Virus record (IMG/VR): IMGVR_UViG_3300037070_004046
Span: 1-30,961 of that record
Origin: a virus
Length of the DNA: 30,961 nt
Reading direction: 5' to 3' (one strand)
Shown piece after piece: positions 21,063-29,994 of this stretch. Within the stretch, counting starts at the first letter, position 1. Each line of letters opens with the position of its first letter. A program made the translations under genes and the position numbers. The notes under the pieces are model-generated. The model saw nothing but the letters and a program-made list of their open reading frames with translations. It made no database searches and was not told where the DNA came from.

Positions 21063-21755
21063 ATGGAAGAACAAATATACGATTTAGGCCAAAAGATTTA
21101 CCTTACGCTCAACGGCGTCTACAACGATGTCACTGGTGACGAACGGGACCTGTTCGTCAACGAGACAATCGACTGGACAAACCAGTACCTGGAAGAGTTA
21201 TCCCTAGAGGCTGACTGGTCATACCTACGCACCCAAGGAGCTACTCTGGGCACCGTACTCACCACCACCACGGTGAGTGCACTTCCTGCGACGATAATGC
21301 GCCCAGTATACGACTGGCAACGTCCAGTGGTTATGACTAAGCTAGATGGCCAAAAGGTCGTCTGGCACCTGGTCAAACCTAACCTGCTCTACAACGCAAG
21401 CGAAGGTGGTATCCAGCAGAACCGTGTCGCCCTGGTCGGTCGCACATTGAAGTTCTCACGACCGTTCACTGCGGACGAAGTCGGCGCCACAATCGCTGGT
21501 GACGTAATCAGCAAGTTCACTCCAATCAGCCTGTCGAGCACAGCCTCACTAGACCTGATTCAACCACAGCAACTTATCGTACTTGGTGTCGCTAAAAACC
21601 AGGTCCTTCCAGACGTGGTCAACAACACCCTTACCGCCAACTACGACGTGAAGTACCAACGGCTTCTGCGTAAGGCAATCGAGCTGGACGGAGCCTCAAC
21701 TGGCCTCGACGTACTTGAGACTGATGACCTTAGCTTCGTAGGTGGAGTCTACTAA
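21063..21755 (+). CDS. Head-tail adaptor (tail tubular protein A-like)
   Basis: A 230-residue protein with a helical N-terminus (YDLGQKIYLTLNGVYNDVTG; SLEADWSYLR), a beta-rich middle and a helical C-terminal part ending at DDLSFVGGVY. Size, composition and position directly before a large beta-rich nozzle protein match T7 gp11-type adaptors, which join portal and tail. No single diagnostic motif. Ribosome site AGGGGAG; the TAA overlaps the next ATG by one base, as expected for two subunits made in fixed ratio. Confidence 0.72.
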   Translation: MEEQIYDLGQKIYLTLNGVYNDVTGDERDLFVNETIDWTNQYLEELSLEADWSYLRTQGATLGTVLTTTTVSALPATIMRPVYDWQRPVVMTKLDGQKVVWHLVKPNLLYNASEGGIQQNRVALVGRTLKFSRPFTADEVGATIAGDVISKFTPISLSSTASLDLIQPQQLIVLGVAKNQVLPDVVNNTLTANYDVKYQRLLRKAIELDGASTGLDVLETDDLSFVGGVY

Positions 21756-23842
21756 TGGACAGGGACAAGATGCCTGCGGTTAAACCCCGCAGCATTCAAT
21801 CATTAGACATCGTTTCGATGGCAGGTGGGCTCGACGAACGTGGCGACTACGACGTAGCGCCTAATACTTTCGTGTTCGGTCGTAACGTCATGCCTGACCA
21901 ACGTGGACTGCTTACTCAGCGGTACGTGAAGAAGCGATGGCTACCCGACACCGTCGGTCCTGTTAACCAGATTTACGGAGTCGTCCACGATGACGGTCTG
22001 TATTACTTCACGGCTGACGCTGGCAAGATTAAGTACATCCAGGACGGTGATACCGCTTGGACGAACTGTGGGGGGTCTAACAGCTTCACTAACAGCCCTA
22101 CAGCAAAGACGACGTTCGTACGTGTTCTCGATAAGGTAATCGTCATCAACGGCGTCGACAAGATAGCCTACGTAGACCTGACGAATATGAACATCGTGAA
22201 GTTCACGGCTCTGACGAACCCACTGAACGCACCGACAATCACACTTACTGGTTCTGGTATCACGGGTAGCGGTAACTTCAAGATTTACTACGGTATCTCA
22301 TTCAACTCCACTGTCGGTGAAACGAAAATCTCACCTATCTACGGTGGTTCGAACACCATCAGCAAAGACCGTTACACCTGGAAGACAGATGGAACTGACT
22401 TTATCGACGTAGTACGTAACAACACCGCTCCTGTAGGTGCTGTTAGCTGGAACTTATATATGACTACCAAGGCAGCTGGTGGGACCATCCAGGCCTCAGA
22501 TATGCTCCCACTATCGGTAGGTATAGACATAGCTACTACCACTTTCAGGGACAATGGTACCCTCCCAATAGACCTATCTAGGGGTAACGCTCCTGAGGAC
22601 AACTCCACTGACGGTCCGACTGTTAAGTACGGTATTGAAACTGGTGGTAGGCCCATCCTTTACGGGGATGTAAATGCCCCCTATAACATCTGGATTGGTG
22701 GTGACGGTGAGCACGCACTAGACTTTAGCCCTAACAACGGTGGGTATAGAAGTGAGGTATCTAAGGGTACCAACTACTACCCTACTAACGTGGTCGGTTT
22801 CCGTAACGGCCAGGGTATCCCAAGCCTGACGATTCTGTTCTCGAACCCGAACGGGTTGTCGAGGCAGGCTATCTTAGAGCAGCAGACGGTGACGTTCGGG
22901 GACATCTCGTTTGTCGTATGGGGAGTCACAGAGCAGAACTACGGTTCGGCGGGTGTGGCAGCGCCGTACGGAGTGGCTAACTACCTAGGTGGCCTGTACT
23001 TCCCATCGACGGACGGATTCGTTCGTATGGATACGGAGGCGTCACTACAGAACGTCCTATCAAGTAAACGTATCAGTGACCCTGTCTACAAGACCGTGGG
23101 CACGATTAAGAACACCGCCTTGGAAAACATCGTGGTGGCTGCTTGGGACAACAAGATTATGTGGACCGTACCGTCTCGTGGCTACGAGAAGAACAACGAG
23201 ATACTTATTCACGACATAACGACCCGTGAGAACCCTATTTGGTACAAGTGGGAAATCGCTTGCCAGTGGATTGGTGTTATCAGCCCGAGTGACGCTATCA
23301 GCTTCGTGTATGTCTGTGAGGACAACCATATTTACCGCCTCGTTAAAGGGTTCGTCGCAGCTGACGAGGACTCCAGTGGTGCATCGGTTCCATTCCCTAT
23401 CGCAGCTCGTGGTGGTTTCTTAGGCCTGAACCAGGCTCACAACTCCTACAAGGCTGTCGTGCAGGTGGTATTCGACCTGGTGGACGTTATCGGTAAAGCC
23501 GACCTGACGGTATCGTACTTGAACAGGGGCAAGAAGCCACGCTCCAAGACGAAGCCTGTCGAGTTTAACTCTTATGCAACCTCATCTCTGGACGGTTGGG
23601 ATAACCCCAACTACACTTACCCTAACGAGCCAGGTGCTTATGGCGGATGGGACACCATCGCTCCGCTATCTGGTGACTCATCAGAGGGTAAGGTCCGAAG
23701 CCGTTCGAAGCTGAGGATGAAAATAATAACAAACGAGTTGCAGTGGGAAATCGCCACTAACGCTACGGACGCCTCTTCATTCATCCTAAGGACCGTCTCT
23801 TACGAGGGTGTGGACCTGGGTAATAAAGTGGACCTAAGATAG
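21755..23842 (+). CDS. Tail nozzle (tail tubular protein B-like)
   Basis: A 695-residue beta-rich protein. The opening (SLDIVSMAGGLDERGDYDVAP, then RNVMPDQRGLLTQRYVKK) is the pattern seen at the start of phage tail nozzle or stabilisation proteins with a beta-propeller. Later repeats of the type GVVHDDGLYYFTADAGKIKY and YVCEDNHIYRL look like propeller blades. No membrane segments or enzymatic motifs. It is coupled to the adaptor gene by a TAATG overlap. The product would form the tail tip tube below the adaptor ring. Confidence 0.75.
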   Translation: MDRDKMPAVKPRSIQSLDIVSMAGGLDERGDYDVAPNTFVFGRNVMPDQRGLLTQRYVKKRWLPDTVGPVNQIYGVVHDDGLYYFTADAGKIKYIQDGDTAWTNCGGSNSFTNSPTAKTTFVRVLDKVIVINGVDKIAYVDLTNMNIVKFTALTNPLNAPTITLTGSGITGSGNFKIYYGISFNSTVGETKISPIYGGSNTISKDRYTWKTDGTDFIDVVRNNTAPVGAVSWNLYMTTKAAGGTIQASDMLPLSVGIDIATTTFRDNGTLPIDLSRGNAPEDNSTDGPTVKYGIETGGRPILYGDVNAPYNIWIGGDGEHALDFSPNNGGYRSEVSKGTNYYPTNVVGFRNGQGIPSLTILFSNPNGLSRQAILEQQTVTFGDISFVVWGVTEQNYGSAGVAAPYGVANYLGGLYFPSTDGFVRMDTEASLQNVLSSKRISDPVYKTVGTIKNTALENIVVAAWDNKIMWTVPSRGYEKNNEILIHDITTRENPIWYKWEIACQWIGVISPSDAISFVYVCEDNHIYRLVKGFVAADEDSSGASVPFPIAARGGFLGLNQAHNSYKAVVQVVFDLVDVIGKADLTVSYLNRGKKPRSKTKPVEFNSYATSSLDGWDNPNYTYPNEPGAYGGWDTIAPLSGDSSEGKVRSRSKLRMKIITNELQWEIATNATDASSFILRTVSYEGVDLGNKVDLR

Positions 23843-23859
23843 GGGTAATAAGGTATAGT

Positions 23860-25677
23860 ATGAGCATGAATGACGAGAACGAAAGCGGATTAAGTACCGT
23901 ACAAAGGTACGTGTCTGAGTGGACTAAGTCTAGGGACTGGATTAAGAGGTATACAGCCGACTTCCGTGAGCTAGAAACCCTCGTAGACGCTATCTCACTT
24001 ACCAGTACACCTAAGGCCCCATTAGTGGGTGACATAACCCTGGCAGCAGCCGTACGGCAGATACCCCGTCAGAGCGTCCAGCAACTACCTGTGATGTCGT
24101 TCGAAGTGAACGGCTCTAAGCGCTCAATCAAGGCTATCCTGATGAGCTGGGTCATTCGTCGCATCGTCTTTAACCAGGACTCATTCGGTACTGGTGTCCT
24201 ATCCCGTGTCCAGCTAGCTGCTGAGTCTGCCTTTACGCACGGCTTCCAGATGACAATGGCAAGCTTCGGTACGAACCCTCACGATTACGGTGTGAACCTT
24301 CAGCTCGTGCACCACGCCGACTTCGCTGTCGAGCGAGGCATCCTCGACTTCTCTGACTCTGGCTTCTATACGATTCGCTCACGGGTTACTCGTAGCCGTG
24401 TTAAGGCAATCCTCAAGAAGGCCAAAGCCAACGCTAACGACACCACTTGGAAGATTAAAGAACTCGAAGACCTCATAAAGACTGGTCCTAACAGTAACGC
24501 TGGTTACGCCACTGAAGTGTCTGAGCTACGGTCTGACCAGGCACTTAACGACGCTGACGACACGTACGAGTGGCTTACACGCTACAGCGTCGGTCCGTAC
24601 TACACGGTAGACGTGTTCGAAGCTCATACTGGTAAGCACCTACGTGAAGCTAAGAGTAACTCGAAGTTCGGTTACCCACGTATGCAAGGTCTAGTCATCG
24701 ACCCAGCCCAGCTAACACCGTTCGGTGTCTCACGTGTCCGCCTGGCATCAGCCCCAGCTAACTACGCCAACATCTATCAGCAATCAACGGCACGTATGCT
24801 CCTGATAAACGCAGACCCACCGACGTTCGAACGTGGTGAGTTCATTGGCACGCCAGCTATGAAGCGACGTGCTCGTATCCGCTCTAACGACCCTAACGCT
24901 GAGTTCAAGGTCATGGAGATGTCTAACAGCACTCTGTCGCAGTACCAGCAGGTCCTGAAGCACACGAGCGACCAGGTACTGAACGTGATGGGTGTTACAT
25001 CTGGCTCCGTCGGTGTCAGCGGTGGCGGTGGTGGTGCGTACGAGAACAAGGTGAAGACTGGTATGGAGAAGAACGTCTCCGACCTATCGACCGCTCAGGT
25101 CACGCAAATCGTTGAGAACCACTTACGTCAATTCGCTCTGACCGCAGCCGACCTGTGGGTTTCCGAGCAAGCCCGAGCCGACGAGGAAGTCGAAGTGATT
25201 ATCGACGACGAAGCGAAGGACAACATCAACGAACTCGGTGAGTCTACTTTCGTACCAGAGCCAGTACTCGACGCTATGGGACAACCAGCCGTAGACCCTA
25301 TGACTGGACAGCCTCAGATGACCAAGTACGAGCCTATGGTAGGTGACGACAACATCCTGATGATTAACTGGAAGCAATTCTACGACAGCATTAAGACCTG
25401 GACTGCAGACATCGACCTATCTATGGGCAAGGACCAGATGGACGAGAAGAAGCGTGCTGACCTACAAGACATCCATACTGTCATTAGCCAGACTGCTAAC
25501 CCTAATGACCCTAATGACATGGCTATGAAGGCATCCCTTACTAAGGAACTGCTACAGACAGCCCTACCTGACACTGCTAATATAGCCAACAACAAGGCAC
25601 TTACCATGCAGAACGCCACCCCATCACCAGAGCCTACGCAACCAGCACAGCCCCAGGGTCCACCCCAAAGCGTCTAG
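23860..25677 (+). CDS. Portal protein
   Basis: A 605-residue protein with the features of podovirus portals: an N-terminal helical region with W-x-K-R-DW-K-Y, a central mixed domain, the GVTSGSVGVSGGGGGAYENK loop near 385-405 followed by a long helix (NVSDLSTAQVTQIVENHLRQ) which would be the tunnel stem, and a Pro/Gln-rich C-terminal tail (PEPTQPAQPQGPP). It lies between nozzle and scaffold genes. AAGG precedes the ATG; a second in-frame ATG is two codons further. It forms the twelve-subunit ring through which DNA is packaged and ejected. Confidence 0.82.
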   Translation: MSMNDENESGLSTVQRYVSEWTKSRDWIKRYTADFRELETLVDAISLTSTPKAPLVGDITLAAAVRQIPRQSVQQLPVMSFEVNGSKRSIKAILMSWVIRRIVFNQDSFGTGVLSRVQLAAESAFTHGFQMTMASFGTNPHDYGVNLQLVHHADFAVERGILDFSDSGFYTIRSRVTRSRVKAILKKAKANANDTTWKIKELEDLIKTGPNSNAGYATEVSELRSDQALNDADDTYEWLTRYSVGPYYTVDVFEAHTGKHLREAKSNSKFGYPRMQGLVIDPAQLTPFGVSRVRLASAPANYANIYQQSTARMLLINADPPTFERGEFIGTPAMKRRARIRSNDPNAEFKVMEMSNSTLSQYQQVLKHTSDQVLNVMGVTSGSVGVSGGGGGAYENKVKTGMEKNVSDLSTAQVTQIVENHLRQFALTAADLWVSEQARADEEVEVIIDDEAKDNINELGESTFVPEPVLDAMGQPAVDPMTGQPQMTKYEPMVGDDNILMINWKQFYDSIKTWTADIDLSMGKDQMDEKKRADLQDIHTVISQTANPNDPNDMAMKASLTKELLQTALPDTANIANNKALTMQNATPSPEPTQPAQPQGPPQSV

Positions 25678-25694
25678 TTTCGCTAGAAAAACTG

Positions 25695-25723
25695 TTGACT
25701 TATACCCCCACCTTCCTTAGAGT
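25695..25723 (+). promoter_or_regulatory. Promoter abutting the 25731 start, overlapping a hairpin
   Basis: TTGACT (25695-25700), 17 bases, TAGAGT (25718-25723), then GGGGGTT and ATG. ACCCCCAC (25704-25711) and GTGGGGGT (25722-25729) form an 8-base inverted repeat covering the -10 box and the predicted start. It would drive the scaffold-terminase genes with no leader. Confidence 0.65.
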
Positions 25724-25730
25724 GGGGGTT

Positions 25731-26063
25731 ATGAGTACCCCACTTAACGAAGACCTTGATAACGATTTCGGATATGTTTCCCCCGCCGACTTCGATGAAC
25801 CAGGTGACAAAGAAGACGACATCAAACACAAGGACGAGGTAGACCTACCTATCCTTGAAGAAGTGGTCCACTACCTGGACAAGCAAATCGCTAAGACTAC
25901 GAATACCGACTCCCTGGCACCTACTGAAGACACCAAGGACATGACACTTGAGCAACGGTGGGCTGTACAACGTGAGCTCGGTCGTAAATTAGGACTAATT
26001 AAGGCAAGCATTACTGCTGTAATTGAAGGGATAGACGACAAGTATGACGAAACTAGAGGATAA
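25731..26063 (+). CDS. Small acidic protein before the scaffold (110 residues)
   Basis: The first 45 residues are strongly acidic (NEDLDNDFGYVSPADFDEPG), followed by helices (EEVVHYLDKQIAKTT and the segment RWAVQRELGRKLGLIKASIT). I start at ATG 25731, because the longer TTG start at 25695 is the -35 box of a good promoter. The mRNA would be leaderless. It overlaps the scaffold gene by 20 bases. No family recognised; a head-assembly helper is plausible from acidity and position. Confidence 0.65.
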   Translation: MSTPLNEDLDNDFGYVSPADFDEPGDKEDDIKHKDEVDLPILEEVVHYLDKQIAKTTNTDSLAPTEDTKDMTLEQRWAVQRELGRKLGLIKASITAVIEGIDDKYDETRG

Positions 26064-27033
26064 TACAGCACCCGTTGACGACGATGAAGTCGGTGGTGAA
26101 GACTGGGACAACGCATTCGACGAGTTCTACGAGGAGGAGTTGAAAGATGACAAACAAGACGATAGTGCTGATATGGATACTGATGGTGATAGCGATGATG
26201 ACGCTGCTAGTGATAACGAATCGGTAGCTGACGACGACAAGGACGACAAAAAAAATTCAGACGACAAAGATGTTGTTCTGAATACCGATGACAAGGAAGA
26301 AAAGCCTGACCTAGCACCTGGCGAAGACCAACGCCAAGTCGTGAAGGACGCACTCAAAGAGGTGTACACGGAGCAGAACGCAGCCAACGAACGCATCAGC
26401 CAGTTAGCTGACGAAGCTATCTCGATGATACATCCTGAAGGTATCCCTGACCCCCGTACTGACTCTGATGGTGACCCTATCAAGAGTGCCAAAGAAGTAG
26501 AACAGCTCTACAACCCAGCTACTGGTGAGAACTACACCCCTGAAGAAGCCCGTGAATGGTTCGCTCAGGCGACTGCCAAGTACGAGGAAAACGTAAACTC
26601 AGCTTACGCAGAAGCCTCTCGTGTCGCTGAGGTGTCAATGAACCTCGATAAGGGTCGTGAAGCCGTTATGCGTAGCTACGGTGACTTCATCAACGAGAAC
26701 CCTGACATCGCTCAGAAGGTACTATCCCGTTACATGGCTACGCTCAAGACCAAGGGTGAGGGTGAGAACGCTTACGTGGTAGACGCACCTGTCGACATCC
26801 TTGAGTTCTACAACGACGTTATGTACCCCTACGTCGAACTAGCCGAGAAGAAGAAGGAAGCCGACGAAGCAGCAGCTGCAGCTGAGGAAAAGAAGCAGGC
26901 GGACCTGAAGAAGGCCAAAGCACACCGTGACGAGTCCCGTGACTTCCCTACGAGTGTCGGTGACGACGCTACGAAGACTGGTGACGACATGGACTGGGAC
27001 GACGCATTCAAACAATACTATGGGAGTAAATAG
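26044..27033 (+). CDS. Scaffolding protein
   Basis: A 329-residue protein whose first 100 residues are extremely acidic (runs of Asp), followed by long helices (IVKDALKEVYTEQN-like segments, EKKKEADEAAAAAEEKKQAD) and a basic to neutral end. This acidic, helical, Pro-poor composition next to portal, terminase and capsid genes is that of capsid assembly scaffolds. The peptide WDNAFDEFY (21-29) returns as WDDAFKQYY (318-326) at the very C-terminus, where scaffolds usually contact the capsid protein. ATG lies inside the previous gene. Confidence 0.82.
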   Translation: MTKLEDNTAPVDDDEVGGEDWDNAFDEFYEEELKDDKQDDSADMDTDGDSDDDAASDNESVADDDKDDKKNSDDKDVVLNTDDKEEKPDLAPGEDQRQVVKDALKEVYTEQNAANERISQLADEAISMIHPEGIPDPRTDSDGDPIKSAKEVEQLYNPATGENYTPEEAREWFAQATAKYEENVNSAYAEASRVAEVSMNLDKGREAVMRSYGDFINENPDIAQKVLSRYMATLKTKGEGENAYVVDAPVDILEFYNDVMYPYVELAEKKKEADEAAAAAEEKKQADLKKAKAHRDESRDFPTSVGDDATKTGDDMDWDDAFKQYYGSK

Positions 27034-27035
27034 AC

Positions 27036-27512
27036 ATGGATAATTTCAAACTACCTGAACAGTACGAGTTCTTTAACGTGAAGACGGGGGAGACCCGTAT
27101 CTTAAAAGCGACTGGCTCATACGCCAAGCACATGATTAACGGGTTCATCCTGTCATCTAACCTGTCACGTAACTCAAGCCGTGGACAGGACATGGGGTGG
27201 CGCTTAGCGAAGGACACCCTGCTAACCGTTAAGCAGGCACAACAGAACCAGATGATTATGCGTGAAATCGCAACCGCTAAGGGTGTGAACCCACGTGGTG
27301 TCCGTTTACCTGACCTGATTGAGTTCCTGGTCGACTCGTACAACAACCAAATCCAGGCGCAGGAAATCCAAGATGAAGAAATGCCACGCTTCCAAGCTGA
27401 ATACGAAGCTTCGCTTAAGGGTACCGACGTAGCTGCAGCCCCTATCGACAGCGACATCATCACCGACGACACTGAATCAGCCCCTGTTTCGAAGACCACC
27501 AAGAAAGCCTAG
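27036..27512 (+). CDS. Unknown 158-residue protein before TerL
   Basis: Helical protein (GQDMGWRLAKDTLLTVKQAQ; RLPDLIEFLVDSYNNQIQAQ) with an acidic, Thr-rich tail. No recognised motif. It lies 2 bases after the scaffold and 3 bases before TerL, so a packaging or head-assembly role is likely. Since the gene directly before TerL is often the small terminase subunit, it is an alternative candidate to the 12916 gene for that job. GGGAG precedes the ATG. Confidence 0.65.
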   Translation: MDNFKLPEQYEFFNVKTGETRILKATGSYAKHMINGFILSSNLSRNSSRGQDMGWRLAKDTLLTVKQAQQNQMIMREIATAKGVNPRGVRLPDLIEFLVDSYNNQIQAQEIQDEEMPRFQAEYEASLKGTDVAAAPIDSDIITDDTESAPVSKTTKKA

Positions 27513-27515
27513 TCA

Positions 27516-28937
27516 ATGATTGCGGTCCCGCAACACTATACTCCGAGGGAGTATCAAGCTAAGTTCATGCGGGAGGTACGGGACCGCCGATTAGCGGTAC
27601 TCTGTTGGGCTCGGCGTGCGGGTAAGGACCTTACCTGCTTCGCCTATGCCATTAGTCGTATGGTGGAGGAGCCTATGAACGTAGCCCTGATATTCCCGAC
27701 AAAGGAACAGGGCTTCAAGGCGTTCTGGCAGAACATCGAGAACGATGGGTTCAAGACCATCGAGCACATCCCCAAGCAGTTAATCGCCTCCCAATCGAAC
27801 ACGAAAGACTCGATGCACATCACGCTGTATAACGGGTCTACTTTTATGTTGCTGGGTGCCAGTGACCCTGAGTCCCTACGTGGTGCCAACGCCAAGCTAT
27901 ACATTCTGTCTGAGTTCGTCGACATCGACTCTGAAGTGCTCAACGTTATCCGTCCTATTACGACGGTGAACAAAGGGCAGATTATTATCCAGTCGACACC
28001 TAAGCTGGACGGTATATCTGGCGGTGTATTCAAACGCCTATTCGATGGTGCCAAGACCAACGTGAAGCAATACGCCAGCTACATTCAGGCTACCCATTAC
28101 CTGACAAAAGAGGAGCTGGAAGAAGTACGCCAGGAGTACATCCTGCAGAACGGTTCTGACTGGAAGTTCCGCCAGGAAATGATGCTCGATTGGGGTGCTG
28201 CAAGTGCTACTAGCTATTACGGGGATATTCTTGATAAGCTAGAAAAAAACGGCCAGGTGGGGGACCATCCGTACAACAAGAGCTACCCAGTGTTCACCAG
28301 TTGGGACCTAGGTGGGGGTGCTGACTCCACGGCTATTGTCTTCTGGCAGTACTATGACAAGGAACTGCATATGATAGATGCCCACGAAACCCACGTGATT
28401 AGTGACCCCGCATTGGTCAAGTTCGTACAGTCTAAACCCTACAATTACGGGTGGCATTTCATCCCCTGGGACGGTGCTAAGAGGGACTCAGATGCGGTCG
28501 CACGTATCCAGAAACTTCGAGACCTCGGGCTCGCAAACGCATCGCTGCTGCGTCGGACGAACGTGGAAGAGGGCATCAAGGGCGTTATCGAACTGCTGAT
28601 GGAAGACACGACGACCATCCACAAGCCGATGATGGGCTGGGCAGTCGAGAAGATGAAGAAGTATTCCCGTAAGTTCAACGAGTTCACGGGTGACTATGAA
28701 GGTCCTGAGCACAAGACTGAGTCCCACTTGAACGACGCCGTCCGTTACACGTATGCAGCTATAGACCAGAAGTTCGATAGTGTTACGGGGGTATGTTACC
28801 TGATGGGTGGGGATGATGCGGTGGACTATAGACGCCCCGAAGATGACATAGGAATTAGGCTCTATAGTGGGATGTCTAACCACTCTGACGACTGGATGGA
28901 CTCTGGGGACCCTATTGCAGACGCCTGGGATATATAA
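27516..28937 (+). CDS. terL: Terminase large subunit
   Basis: A 473-residue DNA-packaging motor. ATPase part: Walker A WARRAGKD (31-38), Walker B KLYILSE (127-133) and coupling motif IIQSTPK (157-163). Nuclease part: SWDLGGGAD with Asp264 (262-270), the segment FIPWDGAKRD (315-324) and SHLNDAVRYTYAAID near the C-terminus, giving the RNase H-like acidic triad. Length is typical for podovirus TerL. The Walker A form RRAGKD instead of GxxGxGK[TS] is usual for terminases. It cuts phage concatemers and pumps DNA through the portal. The ribosome site is weak (AAGAAAG), so coupling to the preceding gene is likely. Confidence 0.93.
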   Translation: MIAVPQHYTPREYQAKFMREVRDRRLAVLCWARRAGKDLTCFAYAISRMVEEPMNVALIFPTKEQGFKAFWQNIENDGFKTIEHIPKQLIASQSNTKDSMHITLYNGSTFMLLGASDPESLRGANAKLYILSEFVDIDSEVLNVIRPITTVNKGQIIIQSTPKLDGISGGVFKRLFDGAKTNVKQYASYIQATHYLTKEELEEVRQEYILQNGSDWKFRQEMMLDWGAASATSYYGDILDKLEKNGQVGDHPYNKSYPVFTSWDLGGGADSTAIVFWQYYDKELHMIDAHETHVISDPALVKFVQSKPYNYGWHFIPWDGAKRDSDAVARIQKLRDLGLANASLLRRTNVEEGIKGVIELLMEDTTTIHKPMMGWAVEKMKKYSRKFNEFTGDYEGPEHKTESHLNDAVRYTYAAIDQKFDSVTGVCYLMGGDDAVDYRRPEDDIGIRLYSGMSNHSDDWMDSGDPIADAWDI

Positions 28938-28962
28938 AGTACACCATTATTGCTAAATGCTA

Positions 28963-28991
28963 TTGCTATCCCTACTGTAAGTGTATATATT
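28963..28991 (+). promoter_or_regulatory. Promoter of the major capsid gene
   Basis: TTGCTA (28963-28968), 17 bases, TATATT (28986-28991). TATTGCTA occurs twice (28948-28955, 28961-28968), the second copy containing the -35 box. The leader of about 38 bases includes GGAGG before the ATG. Confidence 0.55.
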
Positions 28992-29035
28992 TATAGGCAT
29001 TAGGGGGGTACCCTGATATAACGGAGGAAAATTAA

Positions 29036-29899
29036 ATGGCACTAGGCCGAGCAACACACAACCTGCTAGACCGCCCTTTGGCGATTAGCAGTGTTTTCAC
29101 ACCGTATGTTGGCGACACTGGTTACTCATTCACTGGACTGAACACAATTTATGTTCTGCACAATGAAAACGGTAGCCTTGCTACATACAACGAAGCAGCA
29201 GCTTCAGACGCATTCGGAACTGTAACACTTGCAGTACCACTCGAAGACGAATTGACCCTTGACTACAACCAGTCAATGATTAAGCGCATCCAAAGCACTC
29301 AAATCATGGACATCCCTGTAGACGCTTACGTCAAGAAATGGGTTGCACAGCAACTCGACCAGGTCTTCGTTCCTGCACACGATATTTACTCACTAGCTAA
29401 GCTCGTCGCAGCTCGCCCAGTTGGAAACAAGGTCGTTAGCGCCCCTGCTTCATGGACTGGTAGCGGTGACGGTACTGGCAAATTGAGCTTCGTAGTTGGA
29501 CAAGCTATCACTACAGTAACTGACAAGGGTGGTGACACTAACCAGATGATTGGTTGGGTCTCAACAGCTTTCTTGAACAGCCTTAAGGCAGAAATCAGTT
29601 TCACTGGTTCTGACGCTGGTTACAACGACGCTAAGAACAGCCACTACCTTGGTAAGCACGATGGTGTAACGATGGTCGCTGTTCCAAGCACTTACTTCCC
29701 AGCAGGTGTTTCAGCAATCTTCGCTGACAAACGAGCCATCATCCACGTCAAACCTAAGCTTGACCCGAAGGGTAACGGTTACGTTCTCCTCGAAAAAGTC
29801 CCTGGTTTCAGTGGAGTCGAAGTTCAGTTGCGTGACCGTGGTGCGACATTCGTGTCGTCACAGAAGGCACGTAACGTTTCAACAATCGAAAACGCCTAA
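29036..29899 (+). CDS. Major capsid protein
   Basis: A 287-residue protein with an HK97-like flavour: helical N-terminal region, central sheet segments, and the C-terminal pattern of a capsid P-domain (VSAIFADKRAIIHVKPKLDP, then LEKVPGFSGVEVQLRDRG and a short basic tail). It has its own promoter, the best ribosome site of the region (GGAGG, nine bases before ATG) and a strong terminator, as expected for the most abundant virion protein. Codons are unusually uniform (GCA/GCT, AAC, GAC, CGT), fitting high expression. Placement after TerL, instead of after the scaffold, is uncommon. Confidence 0.82.
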   Translation: MALGRATHNLLDRPLAISSVFTPYVGDTGYSFTGLNTIYVLHNENGSLATYNEAAASDAFGTVTLAVPLEDELTLDYNQSMIKRIQSTQIMDIPVDAYVKKWVAQQLDQVFVPAHDIYSLAKLVAARPVGNKVVSAPASWTGSGDGTGKLSFVVGQAITTVTDKGGDTNQMIGWVSTAFLNSLKAEISFTGSDAGYNDAKNSHYLGKHDGVTMVAVPSTYFPAGVSAIFADKRAIIHVKPKLDPKGNGYVLLEKVPGFSGVEVQLRDRGATFVSSQKARNVSTIENA

Positions 29900-29923
29900 A
29901 TAGCGTTCTAGAGGTACGTATAG

Positions 29924-29954
29924 AACCCCCCCCAAAACAGGGGGGTTTTATTTT
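29924..29954 (+). terminator. Terminator of the capsid gene
   Basis: AACCCCCC (29924-29931) pairs with GGGGGGTT (29940-29947), 8-base loop, followed by TTATTTT. Very stable G/C stem. Confidence 0.88.
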
Positions 29955-29955
29955 G

Positions 29956-29984
29956 TGGACTTATAGGGGGCTAAGCTATAGAAT
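29956..29984 (+). promoter_or_regulatory. Promoter just upstream of the 29995 start
   Basis: TGGACT (29956-29961), 17 bases, TAGAAT (29979-29984); the ATG is 10 bases after the -10 box, so the leader would be about four bases and the AAGGG upstream would not be transcribed from this start. It shares GACTTATA at the -35 with the 25695 promoter. Confidence 0.5.
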
Positions 29985-29994
29985 TAAGGGTATA

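Noticed and set aside
25695-25730. TTG start extending the 110-residue gene upstream
   Set aside because: TTGACT here is the -35 box of a good promoter, and the ATG at 25731 sits right after its -10 box.
29953-29994. TTG start extending the fibre adaptor gene
   Set aside because: The extension runs through the terminator tail and promoter; ATG at 29995 gives the expected N-terminus.
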